A DNA stretch of 64,000 nt from Nipponacmea schrenckii (GCA_030562195.1 JAUJPP010000012.1:19530001-19594000); one strand, 5' to 3'; positions 1 to 12,754 are shown, counted from the first letter of the stretch. Numbers and translations are program-made. The notes: generated from the letters alone by a model not told the origin.

Positions 1-1735
1 TTAGGGAATAGGTGATAATTAATGATGATCAAGATGTAGTAAATAAATATTTTTAATGATGAAATTATGTGGATTATTAATGTCATGATTAAATGATGAT
101 TATAGATTACACTGTCCTGGTTAATTTTACTCATTACACGCGTCTACAAATAAAAACTGTAAGATCATTATAGATTATCAAGACGTGATTATAGATTATT
201 GAATCACCATTATAGATTTTCAACTGACGATTCCAGCTCATTAAATGATGATTGAAGAGTAACAGACGTTAAAAGTTTATATAATATAATTTCCTTCCTT
301 TTAGACATCGACAATCACTTTAAACTCTTAACTTCATCTGACTGAGTCTATTAGTGGAATATCAAACAAATAGATAGTCGGTAATGGAGCCAATATCTTT
401 CAGTCTCGCGTGTCGTTAACGTCAAATAAGCCTCGATAAACTGCGGGGGAGGGATTCGGTTCGCGCTCCGTGATTACACCAATAACTTCTCAGTCTATTC
501 TTTGAAGCATTAGAGTCGCGAGGAAGCAACTGCTCGTTCGATACCACAAACATTGCTCGATAATTGGACTCGCATGAGGGATATGTCGGCTTAAATCATA
601 GGAAATGACAGATTTGTCGAAGTTATTGAGGTCCAAATGAGCGCTTAGAATAACTAGTATCTATAAATAGGTGCTAATGTTCCTCAATGACCGTGCTATT
701 CCTGAAATCTAATGCATTTCGTGATAGAAATATTGCACGCAAGGTCAGCTAAGATCTGTGATGCTTTGAGCTGATTAGCATTAATATTTACAGTCGCACG
801 TTATATAGTGTAACCAAATGAAGTACATAAAGATTAGACTTCAAGACAATAGTAATCACACAAAATGAAATATCTAGATTTTAGTATACTATTGACGGAT
901 TTTGATTCAGATTAATGTCTTGACAGGTGTTTAGGAAATGTCAAGTAATCCGAATCATTACCTAACTAAATGTCACAAACTAGCAGGGGACCATCCCATC
1001 CGCAAAATCGACCTTATTTGAAAACAATCTAAGGAAGTGAATCAGTCACCAGAAATGACTGATGGAATTTACGGTTGTGTCTATGTGACACTGTCCTGAA
1101 GAGACCTTTTCGCCATTAAAAATCACTAGATATAAATCTACTAGGCCTATATAGTATCGAAAAAAGACTAACTTTTGAGGCACATAACTCCAGACACATA
1201 AAGGCACATATTCGTACTGAGAGTTCTGAACAATATTACTGATACGGACCCTTTAAAAACAAGAATTAATAATGCCAAGTATGGCACGATCCTTTTGAGA
1301 AATGTATAAATATCAACGTCTTTTTTCGATTAATAATATATCAAAATGCGTGGCTATTTGGGGTTGAAATACGTGTCAATTTAGATGACCAATTTATATT
1401 TAACGACCAAGGGGCAAACTGCGTTATTGTCACTGTCTTGAAAATAAATGATGGCGGATATCGAAGGAAATAAATGACCTTTTTTAAATGAATAGGGGAG
1501 CAGTTAGAAGTGCATCGATTTAGCTATATATAGATATTAATTTCAGAGAGGGTCAATCGCTTAGTTATTTTAGGCTCAGGTTTAATTTGAAGTTCGGAAA
1601 AACGTTAAAAATAGAGTGGAAACTTTCTGACAATTTCCTCCCGTTTGTCAGTCACGTAGATTTATTTCTATAATTAAAAAGTCTGTATACAGAGATAAGA
1701 CGTGGCTAGTGGAAAAACCTCATTCGGGTCCATTG
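1..1735. other. AT-rich stretch with no recognised feature
   Basis: I see no convincing exon, RNA gene or repeat here. Short open frames are all broken and lack splice-compatible neighbours. A purine-rich GAAA tract near 1748-1772 precedes the first SINE-like copy. Confidence 0.5.
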
Positions 1736-1737
1736 CA

Positions 1738-1900
1738 CGGTTTTAAAAAAGAAAGAAAGAAAGAAAAGAAAGAAACATATATACATACTATATTTTACAA
1801 GGATAACAACTTAGGTTCACAAGTCCGCCGTGACAAGGATCCTTTCTACCAGCTGGTCCTTGGCCAAACCTTTTGGCATTGATCTTTTCCGGATGTGTCA
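1738..1900 (-). repeat. SINE-like repeat, 'ccaaggacc' family, partial copy
   Basis: The reverse complement carries the block AATGCCAAAAGGTTTGGCC, followed by AAGGACCAGCTGGTAGAAAG and the GGCGGACTTGTGAACC tail. The same block occurs at 6516-6735 (+) and 38430-38670 (-). This copy keeps only the 3' part and is bordered by a GAAA-rich tract. The family looks like a short interspersed element. I infer this from three dispersed copies with common ends, and no coding potential is seen. Confidence 0.6.
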
Positions 1901-1904
1901 TAAA

Positions 1905-2149
1905 GTAAAATAATCTCTTCAAATCTTGAAAACTCGCAAAACTAAGTCATTTTTGAAAAATGCAATCAATTTATTAAGCGTTTTTCAATAATCAAATGCA
2001 TTTTTATGGATAATTACTCAGTTTTTTTGATATATATTTATTTTTATCTTATTTATGGCAGAATGTATATTTACTGGTGAATAGTGCTCTTATTGACCAA
2101 GTTTAAATTTTATGTTCATTTTAAGACCTATTATCCCTGTAAAGGGACA
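1905..2149 (+). mobile_element. MITE family A (CCTATTATCCCT end), degenerate copy
   Basis: The sequence shares a body (AAACTAAGTCATTTTTGAAAA, then TTTTTCAATAATCAAATGCA) with 50530-50813 and 41735-41936. It ends in CCTATTATCCCT, the terminal sequence of the intact family member at 62233-62705. The TTAA target site is degraded here (TGTAA). Confidence 0.55.
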
Positions 2150-2929
2150 GATTCGTCATTTCATGTGTTTTAAGAATTAAGAAGATACTAGTATATATAA
2201 AAAAAAATGGAAATTATGGAAATAGTAAAAGAGTTAGTTTGAGGTATTTTGGAACGACCCCAGAGTGAATATGTACTTTTACGTTACAAACAGCTGATAA
2301 ATAATTGCTCTGTCACCAGGAAAACTGTAAGTATATGACAATGGTTTAGTAATAGTATTACACATTATAAGCTCATTTGTCACGTCAAAATTAAAACAGA
2401 TTCTCCCAACGTTCGTGTTAGCTAAATCATAGACAAACCAGAGGCCATTTTTCATTTTTATCTTGGTACTGATAATGGAATTAATTTTGTAATCATCATC
2501 GAGGAAGTTGATATTACACCTTGTATAAGCCATTACTAATACTTATAGCATATAGCATAAATTGTATCGTTTAACACAATACATTATATTTCTTGCCAAG
2601 TTATGTTCAAAGATCTGAAACATCGTGAAGTTCGTCAGTATTTAATACGAGCGCGGGTCTAAAAGTAACCAGTCTAACTTATTTGCAGTTCAGATCCACC
2701 TCTTCTCTTTACCAACGGTGTTAGTTATTAGCCCAGAACATTAAAAAGTCAGGGGCCATTCTATCGACCCGGTTCTCAACTGCGACTTCTTGGTCAGACC
2801 GGATGACGTCCGCGGGTATCTTTTTTTCATTTTTTGGAATAGCAAAGAGTCGCTAGGAGGTAGAAGGTTGTTTAATTTATACTTATTTCGATCTTCAGAC
2901 TCAACTAAAACTTTGCAAGTTGGGACTCT
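2150..2929. other. No recognised gene; unassigned 84-codon minus-strand frame
   Basis: A minus-strand frame (2279-2533) starts with ATG and is open for 84 codons. It resembles no family I know and has no convincing splice partner. I do not call it a gene. The rest is AT-rich and unexplained. Confidence 0.35.
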
Positions 2930-3352
2930 TTTAGTTGCTTATTCTATCGGTTTCTTCTGTCACAACCATCCACTGATTACGCTTTTTCAGGCCACAGGAA
3001 CTACAGAAGAGCAGGGCACTGTTCTATTTTATAGGTTAGCATTCGGCATTCCAAATCTGATATGGTGCGGTGGTGGCCAAATGAGTTAGACGATTGCTGG
3101 ATAATCAAAGGGTCAAGAGTTCAATCCATCGAGATGGATAAAGCTTCTAGTCGCTCAGCCGGGACAATATACCGAGGCTCCGTGTGCTACAGACTGTACA
3201 CGTAACAGATCCCTCGACAGTTGGAAATCGTAAAAACAGTAGGCTAATGCTGCTGTCTTGGAGGAAATTCCCTACTTGCACACTGCATGGCGTTGCCCGT
3301 CTTCATTAGCTCATAAGGTACAGAAGAGTAGGACGAAAAACTCCTAGCATCC
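2930..3352 (+). repeat. tRNA-derived SINE, near full-length copy
   Basis: The middle contains a tRNA-like promoter: an A-box-like GGTGGCCAAATGAGTTAGAC and, about 35 nt later, a B-box-like GAGTTCAATCC. The 5' block (ending near 3065) and the tail, which includes GCACACTGCATGGCG and GAGTAGGACG, recur in inverted orientation at 4303-4640. The tail also recurs at 14530-14875 and 47805-47895. Box A, box B and a shared tail fit a pol III SINE, and no protein is encoded. Confidence 0.7.
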
Positions 3353-4302
3353 CGTCTGAAATCAATCTTTCAGAAAAACATAGTCTAGTCCGATTCTCTT
3401 TGTAAGTTAAAATAACCGAAAATGATGTTTCGGCGGATGAACTCTTATGAAATGTAATTGGACTAAGTATTTCCTTTTAAAGACAAAATGGCCAGAAGGA
3501 GCGAGATAATTATGACTATTAAGAAATATCAAACTCCGACATGACAAGTGTGAGCAATCAACTATCACCAATTATTAAGAATTCCACATATTTCAATTAA
3601 ACACCACTATTTGTAAGAAAATAACCGAAGACACGTTTATCAGTCAACTGTCTTGGCCCCGGAGTGGTTGAAATCGATGGCCCCCGTCTTGATAGTGGGC
3701 GGAGATAGTGATAAAATGTTGTTTAAAAATCGTTTCCAGTCATTAATTAGAACCAGCTGTATGACAATGATGAACTTGAGATCTGTGGACATGATATATA
3801 TAATTATCACATATCAGATGGTCATTTACTAACTACTTGAGTACGTCAAACAGATTAATTTCTGTAAATTACCTGCAGTTAACAGTGTTGTTATATGATT
3901 AGGAGGTAATTTCATTGTAGTGGAACTCAACACTAGGTAAATTTGTCTTTTCACAATTTGTGTGAAAAATTGCGTTGGTGGTTGGTAACATACTACAAGT
4001 ACTATTGTTGTGTGGACCAAATGTTGACTTGTAACTTGTGAAGGGAAATGACTTAACTCGTATATGCGGTATTTTTGGGATAAACAAGCGGATGATAGTC
4101 AAGTTAAGGGGGTAAGTTTCCATCATTTCAATGATATTTAACATTTGGGTCATTTTCATAGTCACACATTACGCACATTAGTTTCGACATTTTGTATCAG
4201 CGATGTGCAACAATTTACTTACGATGGGGATTGTTGGGAATATTATTCAAATTTGGTCGTCTGTAGTGGTAAAAGATCTGAAAATGAATGAAAGAAAATG
4301 AG
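3353..4302. other. No recognised feature
   Basis: AT-rich sequence with only short, overlapping open frames on the minus strand (3829-4165). These have low complexity and no family resemblance. Confidence 0.4.
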
Positions 4303-4640
4303 AGGAGTTTTACGTCCTACGCTTCTACACCTTACTGTCGAGGTATCTTTAAAGGGCTTCGGTTAGTGATCGGTTAGTGGAAAAGACGTTTTTTCCATGT
4401 CAGCACCTCCGACCTGAATCACTGACAGGAAAAGGGGATTGAAAAAGCATCTTGATCTTTGCCACCGCGGCTCTACATCAGATTTGGAATACTCAAAATC
4501 TAAAAACCTTAGAACAGTGCTTAACTCTTCTGTAGTTCTCGTGATCTTGAATCCTAATCAGTGAATGGTTGCGACAGAAGAAGCTGATAGAATCCGGTAA
4601 GCGAGCAAGCATGTTACTCATCGAAACACCGCGGCTCCTG
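4303..4640 (-). repeat. tRNA-derived SINE, inverted copy
   Basis: Read on the minus strand, this repeats the head of the SINE at 2930-3352 (cysteine-rich frame region, ATTCCAAATCTGAT, GGTGGC) and ends with the same GTAGGACGTAAAACTCC tail. The central tRNA-like boxes are degraded. Confidence 0.6.
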
Positions 4641-5590
4641 GCAAAAGATTTGAACAACCAATTCCGATGGTGATAATACCCTAGTAACATACTAGGGCTT
4701 TTCAAACAAACATTTATTCCTGATTTGCACTTTTCCAAACCATAAGATACATACAAACTGTAGGTTTCAAGTCGCCTAGGTGGCATAATATCTTTGCACG
4801 TTTTATTATTCTAGATTTATACAATGATGTAGGCATAATTATGATAAAATACTTCCATGGGATCGAGATTATAATAATTACGTACGTTTTATGAATTAAA
4901 ATTGAATTACCACGATCTGAGAAACAAATAAATTGTATATTATTCGTGAAAACTTAAGTTGGCATCTTTAATCTGAAGGAACTGAAGTTATTGGCAAGAT
5001 TGATCTGAAATCTATAACTGAATTTGCCACCAAAGTTCAGAGAAATGCGTATCAAAGTTTTACTTGATTAACCAAAACTGAAATTTGGTGTGATAAATTA
5101 TTGCTGTTCAGATGTTTTAGTCTATATTATTGAAGGAGCAAAACTTTAATCGATCGGAAGCATCTGTTTGGTTAAGAACTGACTTTCGCCAATCCTTGGT
5201 GTTGCAGACAAAGTAAGTTGTCTTGCTAGTTTTTCTATTTCCTTTCACATTTTGAGTTGCATATTTTTAAGAGTAAAATATCGTCGCATTTAATTGTGTT
5301 CATGTGTTTCATATATTAATTCAATATTATTTTTATAGTTAATGATATTCATCGACAAATTCTTTTGTCTTTATAACGGCAGCTAAATCTGTTTGAAAAT
5401 GTAATCAATAGTTGAATAACCGCTAAGTAACGGTGAAAAATGTCTCATTTTCTAGGAAATTTCTATCTCTCGCTCCCAAAGGACTTCCAACCCAATACTC
5501 GGGATGAAAACAACCACATATCCCAATTTCGCAACTAAAACTAAAATATGTATCATAAAATGATTTTAAAATAAAGTTTCAAAAATATTT
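4641..5590. other. No recognised feature
   Basis: AT-rich. I see no exon or repeat that can be supported before the minisatellite at 5598. Confidence 0.4.
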
Positions 5591-5885
5591 ATGGTTTCTA
5601 ATATAGTTTCAAAAATAGAAAAGTTTTTTAGTAATATTTTCTAATATAGTTTCATAAATAGAAAAGTTTTTAAGTGATGTTTTCTAATATAGTTTTAAAA
5701 ATAGAAAAATTTTGTAAGTGATGTTTTTTAATATGGTTTCAATAATAGAAAATTTTGTAAGTGATGTTTTTTAATATAGTTTTAAAAATAGAAAAGTTTT
5801 TAAGTGATGTTTTCTAATATAGTTTTAAAAATAGAAAATTTTGTAAATGGTGTTTTCTGATATAGTTTTAAAAACTTTTTAATAT
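5591..5885. repeat. 43-bp minisatellite, about 7 copies
   Basis: The unit starts with CTAATATAGTTTTAAAAATA and includes GAAAAGTTTTTAAGTGATG. Unit starts (the C or T of YTAATAT) fall at 5598, 5641, 5684, 5728, 5771, 5814 and 5857, so the period is 43 bp with one 44-bp step. The copies diverge slightly, and the array fades out after about 5880. Confidence 0.85.
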
Positions 5886-6515
5886 AGTTCATATTTTGAA
5901 AAAAAGTTTCAATAGCATTATTTTTAAAATAATATAGTTCAAGCATGAGAATGGCGCTCGTGATATAATTAACACCCACTTGTAGGCCTATATATAAAAT
6001 AAATATCTATATGAAATTTTCTATGCTTTTATCATGCTTTATGATTCTATTTTCCAGTGAAACAAGACGTAATTGAAAAAAGATTTCGACATAAAATCGT
6101 AGGCCCAAGTAATCAATATATAGTTAGCAAAACTATAAAAAGACTAATACAGAAATTAATTACAAAATAATCGTATTTGTTTAGGCTTTCTATCTTCAAA
6201 TAACTGGTCAAATCTGTATTAAGAGAATTATTTATACATATGGATATATCGATTATTGCTTTTTCAAACCACTGTATGCAGAATTCATAAAAAGAAGTGT
6301 ATAACGAGTTGATGGGGCGAAATCGAAAGTTAATGTATATTTTCTATAATTTACCGCTGAGTTTTAGACGCATATAAATTTGAAGGCTCACATTTCGACG
6401 GTGATCTGTGATCGCTATTACTGATAGCTAAGTTAAAAGTTTCACGTTTCTGATGCTTAGGAATGAATAGCGAACCTTTCTCTTTTGCTTGGATATGTTG
6501 AAAATGTTGGACATG
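5886..6515. other. No recognised feature
   Basis: AT-rich sequence without supported exons or repeats. Confidence 0.4.
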
Positions 6516-6735
6516 AGTTCTAATCTCAATTGGTGTGTGAAAGTTTGATGACCTTGAATAAGTCATCTTCACTCAAAAACCCTAGCCCACCCAGCTTAAA
6601 ATAGGTGCGAATAATCAGGGAAATATCAATGCCAAGAGGTTTGGCCAAGGACCAGCTGGTAGAAAGGATCCCTGTCACGGCGGACGTGTGAACCTTAGTT
6701 CTTATCTTTGTTACTTTCTTTTCTTTCTTTGAAAA
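6516..6735 (+). repeat. SINE-like repeat, 'ccaaggacc' family
   Basis: This contains TGACCTTGAATAAGTCATCT, CCCACCCAGCTT, ATAATCAGGGAAATATCAAT, GCCAAGAGGTTTGGCCAAGG and the GGCGGACGTGTGAACCTTAG tail. It then runs into a pyrimidine-rich TTTCTTTTC tract. It matches the reverse complement of 38430-38670 almost throughout, which defines this as a dispersed family of about 210 bp. Confidence 0.65.
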
Positions 6736-8150
6736 ATAACAGGAGGATTGTTACTGTGTTGTTGACATTATTTCAATGGTATTTCGTTGGTAGTAATTTG
6801 TTACATTGCATAATATTCATTTGACTGTGACAACAAAAGCATACTAATACCGATTAAGATCCAATAGTCTTAGAACATACTCGGTTAATTTCCAATCAAG
6901 ACATTTATTCTGTGAAATAAGAGCTCAAAATTTCAAGTATCGCATAAAGCCATTTGGATGAGCTTGCAAACTAAAGTACGCATTTTTATTGTCTCGGTTC
7001 AGAAATAGTTAAAGGTAAGGATCTTATTTACTTCCAGTACAAACTACTGTAAACAAAATGAAACAAAGCGATTCTGTATAGCGATATGATGTATAATTCA
7101 AAAGTTTGTTATACTTGTACTTTAACATGCATATTTCATTATTGAATGTGGAATTTTATTGTGGGTTTAATGAAAGAATTATTTCATTCAGCGACAACCA
7201 AAGTCTGCGATACAGATAATTGATAATAAATGGACCCGTTAGTTTATAGTCTTTCATGAAAGTGTATATACCGCTTTCAGCAACGTCACAAGGAAAGGAT
7301 TGCAGATACAGTAGCAGGGATTTCCCCGTATTTTGACTGCAATGGTACTTGATCTAAAGCTGAAAGAACCCACGACTACAAAATCAGCAGTTGACCCATC
7401 ATTTCAGGCGTACAGGGTGGCAAAGGGAAGAGGAGGGGACACGTGTTTTGGTCCACCCATTGTGCTCAAAAACGACCAATTCCATTACTCTAAGTAAACC
7501 ATATCCCATTAACCCTCAGGATATATTGCTTGCCCTCCGAACAAACAGGTCTGACTGGTGTATATTTTTTGCGTTTTGGATGTACTTGATCACAGGAATT
7601 TAGATCTTTGCATCTAATACACATAGATCAATAGTTGTATGGGCTGGATAATAGAAGTCCTTGTGTATTTGACTTAATTCTGAGCCATGTAAAACAAGTT
7701 CATCACTATTAACTTTTCGAGAATAAAGGCGCCCTGGGTCTGTTTTACGTTCATTAGTATATTTTCGGAAATATTTCGTTTTGAAATAATACATTAGTCC
7801 CAGAATTGGATGAATGATTAATTAAAAATATGAATGTAGGATAAAAGTTGGATATTAAGAATTGATTATAAGAAACTTGACAGTTTCCGTAAATCTGAAG
7901 CCTGTTGCAGAGCGCTAGCAGAACTTTAACTGTAGCCCTCATGATCTGCTCTAATTAAGCCTATACAAAGATGCACTGGATTCCATTTCGCCTTGTGCAC
8001 GGGGGAAGTGCCGGGGTGTTTTGTCAATAATCTTGGAAATTTGAATTATCAGAAATGACGCTTATTCATAGCAAGTGAGTCACTTTACCTCTATATTCTA
8101 GTAGATGGTTACATTGAACATTTTTTAACTTATCGTTTATACCTTTTTCA
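6736..8150. other. Upstream region of the peptide-precursor gene; no feature recognised
   Basis: It probably holds the promoter and 5' untranslated exon of the gene whose coding exon starts at 8167, because an acceptor-like TTTTTCAG ends at 8151. I cannot place the first exon. Confidence 0.35.
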
Positions 8151-8166
8151 GCAGTAGAGAAGCAGG

Positions 8167-10476
8167 ATGTTGAAAGATATTTTGATTACCATTTTATTGC
8201 TGGGTATTGGCCAAGTTTTATCACAACATCGAAAACGACAATCTCATCCTATCTCACTATTCAGTATATTGGGATGGCGTGGTACGTATTCTTCTGTCTT
8301 TTTTGGAGATCATGAACCACATTCTTCGATCAAATTTGTCAAGTATCAAGAAACTCACTTTTTGTTGCTTTATTGTGTATTTTCGCTTTTTTTTCTTTTT
8401 TTTCCAAATGTATTGATATAATCCTTATACATATTTTTGGATATTTATGATATTCAATAGAGTTCATCATGTGTTTAAGAGCCAAAATCGTGTTCGTTTT
8501 AATAAACAAGGGCAATAACTAATATTAAACATTTTTCGATTTGTCTGATTTTCAATAGGGATATCTTAGAGTGATTACCAACACTCATACCAAGTTCCGT
8601 CAAAATTGGTCAAGAATTAAACGCGTTTTCAAAAACAAGTGCATAACAGATACTCAATATATTTCGATTTATCTGATTTTTAATAGGCTTCATCCTTGAG
8701 TTATTGCAGACTATTACACAAGGTTTCGTCAAAGTTGGTCAAGAATTGCACTTTGTAGAGTGTTTAAGAGCATATCAAAAAGAGGGGCAAAAACTCATCT
8801 ATTTTTCGATTTTTATGATTTACCATAGGGTTCATTCCATGGCTGATTAAGAACACACACAAAGTCATGTTAAAATCCATCAAGAATTGTGTTTACGAGC
8901 AATTGTGGACTGACAGACATGGGTAACGGCAATATACGCTCCACATTTCATGTAGGCGTATAAAAATCACATTGATCTGCGATTTAAAGAGATTGTCACA
9001 AAATCTTAGTTTGAGTGGATTAAAATAAGCGCCTGATTGAAAATTGGAATGGTGCAAACATACATGGTACAGAAAACCTACTTTGATCACCTTCTAAGTA
9101 TAAAATGTTCTCGACAAGTCATTACTTACTGATACAGATTATCATAAAAATCAATCTAGCTAATGACTGTCTAGCACCTGCTCGTCCTTACCTGCAGTCA
9201 TTATCAATTTTCTAGTTAATCAATTACTTGAATAATATCGCGGCTCTAACTAATCACAGGATAATTCTGCCTTTAGAGAAAATTGTCACCAAGGTAATTT
9301 GTCGTGGATCAAGGTTCTTAGTATCAGATAGATTTGGTGTCTTTAACTTGTGGGGTGCCTTAAAACTACACATTGGTTTCCGATCAAAATGATAAAATCT
9401 TAGAGCAATTATAAGTCACAATGACTGCATTTAACAACTGTGTATGGTTTACGGGTGAATTTCATCTATCTCTTTATACAATCGATATGAGCACTTCGAA
9501 CATTAAAATATTGGAACACAGTTGAATACTATAGGAAAATGAAGTTCCTAGAAGAATGCTCGAAATCTGCGACCATCTTGTAGTGTAGTAGCAGTGGGTT
9601 CATCTGAAATACCAGCCGCATAAGATCACCTAACACCTCCGCCTCGCCCCATTTACACTTATGCTGGTTAGCTTGGAAGAGGAACGGACTGTTCAATCCT
9701 TGATAAATGTTATATTATCAACGTCACGACGTAATAAAAGTCCGTCGTGTGCCATAAATACGCAATTGATCGTCTTCTGGCAAACAAAAATTACTTCCGA
9801 CATAAATCATGAAATGACGACACACTTATAATCTAAGTAGATACGTATCTGAGGGCATGGAGATATTGTGTAACAGAAAGCCTTGGGTATTCAGTTTATC
9901 TTGAAAAACCTCGCCAAACTAGGCACCAATCCATAACACGAAAGTGTAAGTGGCTGAACGCAGGACAATTACAATAATTGAAAAATGACGTTATTTTCTC
10001 ATGATTAGTTAAATTCAGGTAAAGCTACGCAGTGACCGACTAGAAACGTCATCCGAAGGCAATCAAAAAAGGAATAATAATGTACATACATGTAATTTAT
10101 ATTTTCAGATCCCGACAGTGAACCAAGTTCCATAAACAAGAATAATATCTTAAATCAACCGTCGCCAAATGAGCGAAAATATGACAGTTTCTTTTGGAGT
10201 TTACGATGGGCCAATAACCCTGAAATTTTAAGTAGAATTTTAATAGGAAAACGTTTTCCACATAACAGCAAGAAACTTGAAAATATGAAGCGCATTTCTA
10301 ACAGACTCTATACAACATTAAACAAAGAACAAGATTCTGGGATCCGAAAGCGTCAGGACTATAATTGTGATACCACGCGAATCACCATTCAGACAATTAT
10401 TGAATATCTTAGAACTGGAAGGATATGTGGATTCCGTGTGTCAACAATGCGATTTGGATTGGGACGAAGACGGTAA
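8167..10476 (+). CDS. Secreted peptide-hormone / neuropeptide precursor, family not recognised
   Basis: Join 8167-8281 and 10109-10476 (160 aa). Exon 1 ends G|GTACGT in phase 1 and exon 2 follows TTTTCAG, so the frame is continuous. Residues 1-19 (MLKDILITILLLGIGQVLS) form a signal peptide. Dibasic or tribasic sites are seen at RKR 22-24, RK 61-62, GKR 85-87, KK 93-94, KR 99-100 and RKR 118-120, and the chain ends in GRRR. Two sites carry an amidation glycine: 63-84 would give a 22-residue amide ending SRILI, and 121-156 a 36-residue peptide. The latter starts with Gln (possible pyroglutamate), has two cysteines (125, 145) and ends MRFGL-amide. SLFSILGWRDP (30-40) and SFFWSLRWANNP (65-76) look like a weak internal repeat. 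An acceptor at 8151, 15 nt before the ATG, suggests a 5' untranslated exon. Signal peptide, basic sites and amidation signals are the hallmarks of a prohormone. The FGL-amide end recalls allatostatin A/buccalin peptides, but the cysteine pair and single copy do not fit that family. Confidence 0.72.
8440..8967 (+). mobile_element. Pearl-like / Helentron-like non-autonomous element, in the peptide-gene intron
   Basis: Degenerate units contain AGGGCAATAACT, TTTCGATTTGTCTGATTTTC, AATAGGG and GTCAAGAATT, spaced about 160 bp apart. The right end reads GGACTGACAGACATGGGTAA, then CAATATACG, then GTAGGCGTATAAAAAT. This is the same end as the better-preserved copies at 30984-32506 and 34050-34774. The left boundary is unclear. 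Confidence 0.6.
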
Positions 10477-12075
10477 CAAGGTTCGCTCGATGATTTGTTT
10501 TTAATTGCTCGGCCTAATATATATAACGAATATAACGAGCTAAATCATCGATACAAACTTTAAAGTATAATGCTTACAGTAAATTGTACGCTGAATTCAA
10601 ACAAAATTAAGACGAAGAATGGTTTAATTGTTAACGAACAACACACATTGACTGGTGTCAGAACAAATCAATTTTGAACTGTATTTTATAACTTCAACAA
10701 TGTGTATGACTTCGTATTGAGGTTTTACAGAGCGTGGTAATTGCCGCAATGTTGTTCACCACGAATTTGTTTCTCGAAATTGTTTTGATAAATTTTTCCC
10801 TATACCTTCAAATAACGACTTGACTTCAATTGAAAACAGAATCATTGGTTTCTACTTCTTTATCAGATAGTAAATAGGTTTTACTGGTATACATGTTTAA
10901 AAGAAGCTCCTGTTTCTGTTTTACAGATTGAAAAGTCTACAGTTGGTTTTACCAAATAAACCCTATAAATCATGCTGTAACTAGTCATTTACTTTTGTTG
11001 TACCCGGTACTTTTGTTTTATGGAAGATAATGTTTTAATGATAGAATCGCTACATTGTGTTGTTTCGGGTTGTGCTCTTGCAGAACAACCACAATTTTAT
11101 TTTATTTTAGTGTAAAAGCTAATATTATGTTTCAGTGGAAAATGGAATCACAAATAGCAAGTAATTGACAAAACATACAATCTCTAATGCAGGAGATGTC
11201 GGAGGAGGAACGACACTACTGTACGAGCGAATGATAGCATCTCGGTCAATAAGTTTTCTGACGTAACGATACTCACATACCAATCATGATCTCTACTTTC
11301 CGAGAAATGCACATTAGGCTACAATATTCAACCATAATACACGGGAAATAACAAATAATTAGCTAACTGAAATGTCAAAATGTGCATTCGAACCTAGTCA
11401 TTACCATGTGTATGTCTCACCAAAAAACGTCATGTAGTAGACTTCAATTGAAGTTATCCTTTCATGTTATTTGCGAGTACAGACCACATAATTTGGCTTT
11501 TACACTTAAAGATTTCTGTTGCCAGAAGACGGGTTTTCGTTCAGCCTCAGGGGTGACGTATATGTACGATACTTCCATTCATATAATAAACTATTTACAT
11601 ACGAGTAGAAGCCAATGACATCCCTATGTAATGTTCTTTTGCTCCGAGTTATTGAATGTAATCGAGAAAAGCGTTGTGTTGTACATCAAGAAGTTTTTCG
11701 GTAGATTTGTAGTTGATTTGATCAAGAACTGTCAATAGACTTCTTACTGTAGTTTTATGTAGTCAACATTTTTTGTACAATGACAGAATAAAACAGTTAA
11801 ATATACACAGTCATATATTCTCAACATTATGTCAACCAGTCCAAGCAAAATACCTGGAAATCGAGTAAATGACTAAGAGAAGAAATGGTTCTTTATCTTG
11901 CAATAGTTCACATTAGACTGTGGAAAACGGGGCTGTAGTCTCTGGCGTACAATCCAATTGTGAAACAAGAATAGGGAATTTTTTACTGAAGTACGAAATT
12001 CTTAATATATGTACTTTGACATGCTGAAGAATTGCTAGTTCAAGGGAGGTAATATATCACAAATAATGAGGTTAA
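10477..12075. other. 3' flank of the peptide gene; otherwise no feature
   Basis: The first AATAAA that could serve as polyadenylation signal is at 10954-10959. A later open frame (11382-11618) resembles nothing known and has no splice context. Confidence 0.35.
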
Positions 12076-12500
12076 TTTGGACTCGGTCCGCCAATTCATT
12101 TGTCAACTATTTCCATGTTAAATTACGAAATTCAACCTTCTATAACTTTTTCCAGAAATCTCGTTGAAAACTTCCCAATATGTCAAATGAAAGCCTGGTC
12201 AATACTTGGTTTCTTTACAAAAATTCAATATAGCATGACCATGAAAATTTTGAACTAAACAAAATGAAAGTAAACCACTACATTTTATCAACATCCGCTT
12301 GACTGTCACTGCACACAAAACCACTATTTTTAGAAATAACCTTCCGCCAATTACATTTCTCATTATCTCAGAAATTCTGAAAGAAAATGCAATTTCAGAC
12401 GTCAAATTTAAAAACCGCAAAAGGAAAGGAGAAAGAGGATTTCTAAAAATAGTTCTTTCTAAATTCTTTAGCATAAAATGTTTTTGTGGTCTAAACTTTT
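12076..12500 (+). mobile_element. MITE family B (TTGGACTCGG ends)
   Basis: The sequence is almost identical to 61671-62172 and similar to 61256-61650. All share CCAGAAATCTCGTTGAAAAC, ACCATGAAAATTTTGAAC and AGAAATAACCTTCCGCCAAT. The left end reads TTGGACTCGGTCCGC. The intact copy at 61671 ends GGTCCGAGTCCAA, which is roughly the inverse, so the family has short imperfect terminal inverted repeats and no coding capacity. This copy has lost a clean right end. Confidence 0.7.
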
Positions 12501-12754
12501 AAGGGAGGAAAACCATACTCACACATTTAATTGGTCCAAATAGTAAACTTCTTTAGGCGTTGTGAAAAATCTTGAATCTATAAAACATTGTAACATTATG
12601 AAAATTTCTGAAATTTCAGAAGATGGGGAAAGTCAGTTACTTCAAGATATTAATGAAATAGTTAATTTCCAGTCAATTATTTTCCGAAACCCTGTTTCGA
12701 ATTATAAGGCAAACTACAAATGATGCTTTAAATAATAATAATAAAAATCGTTTA

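Noticed and set aside
2279..2533. 84-codon minus-strand frame
   Set aside because: No family resemblance, no splice context and no neighbour. Too little to call a gene, though I cannot exclude it.
3069..3135. True tRNA gene
   Set aside because: Box A and box B are present, but the acceptor and anticodon stems do not pair and the unit is repeated with a SINE tail.
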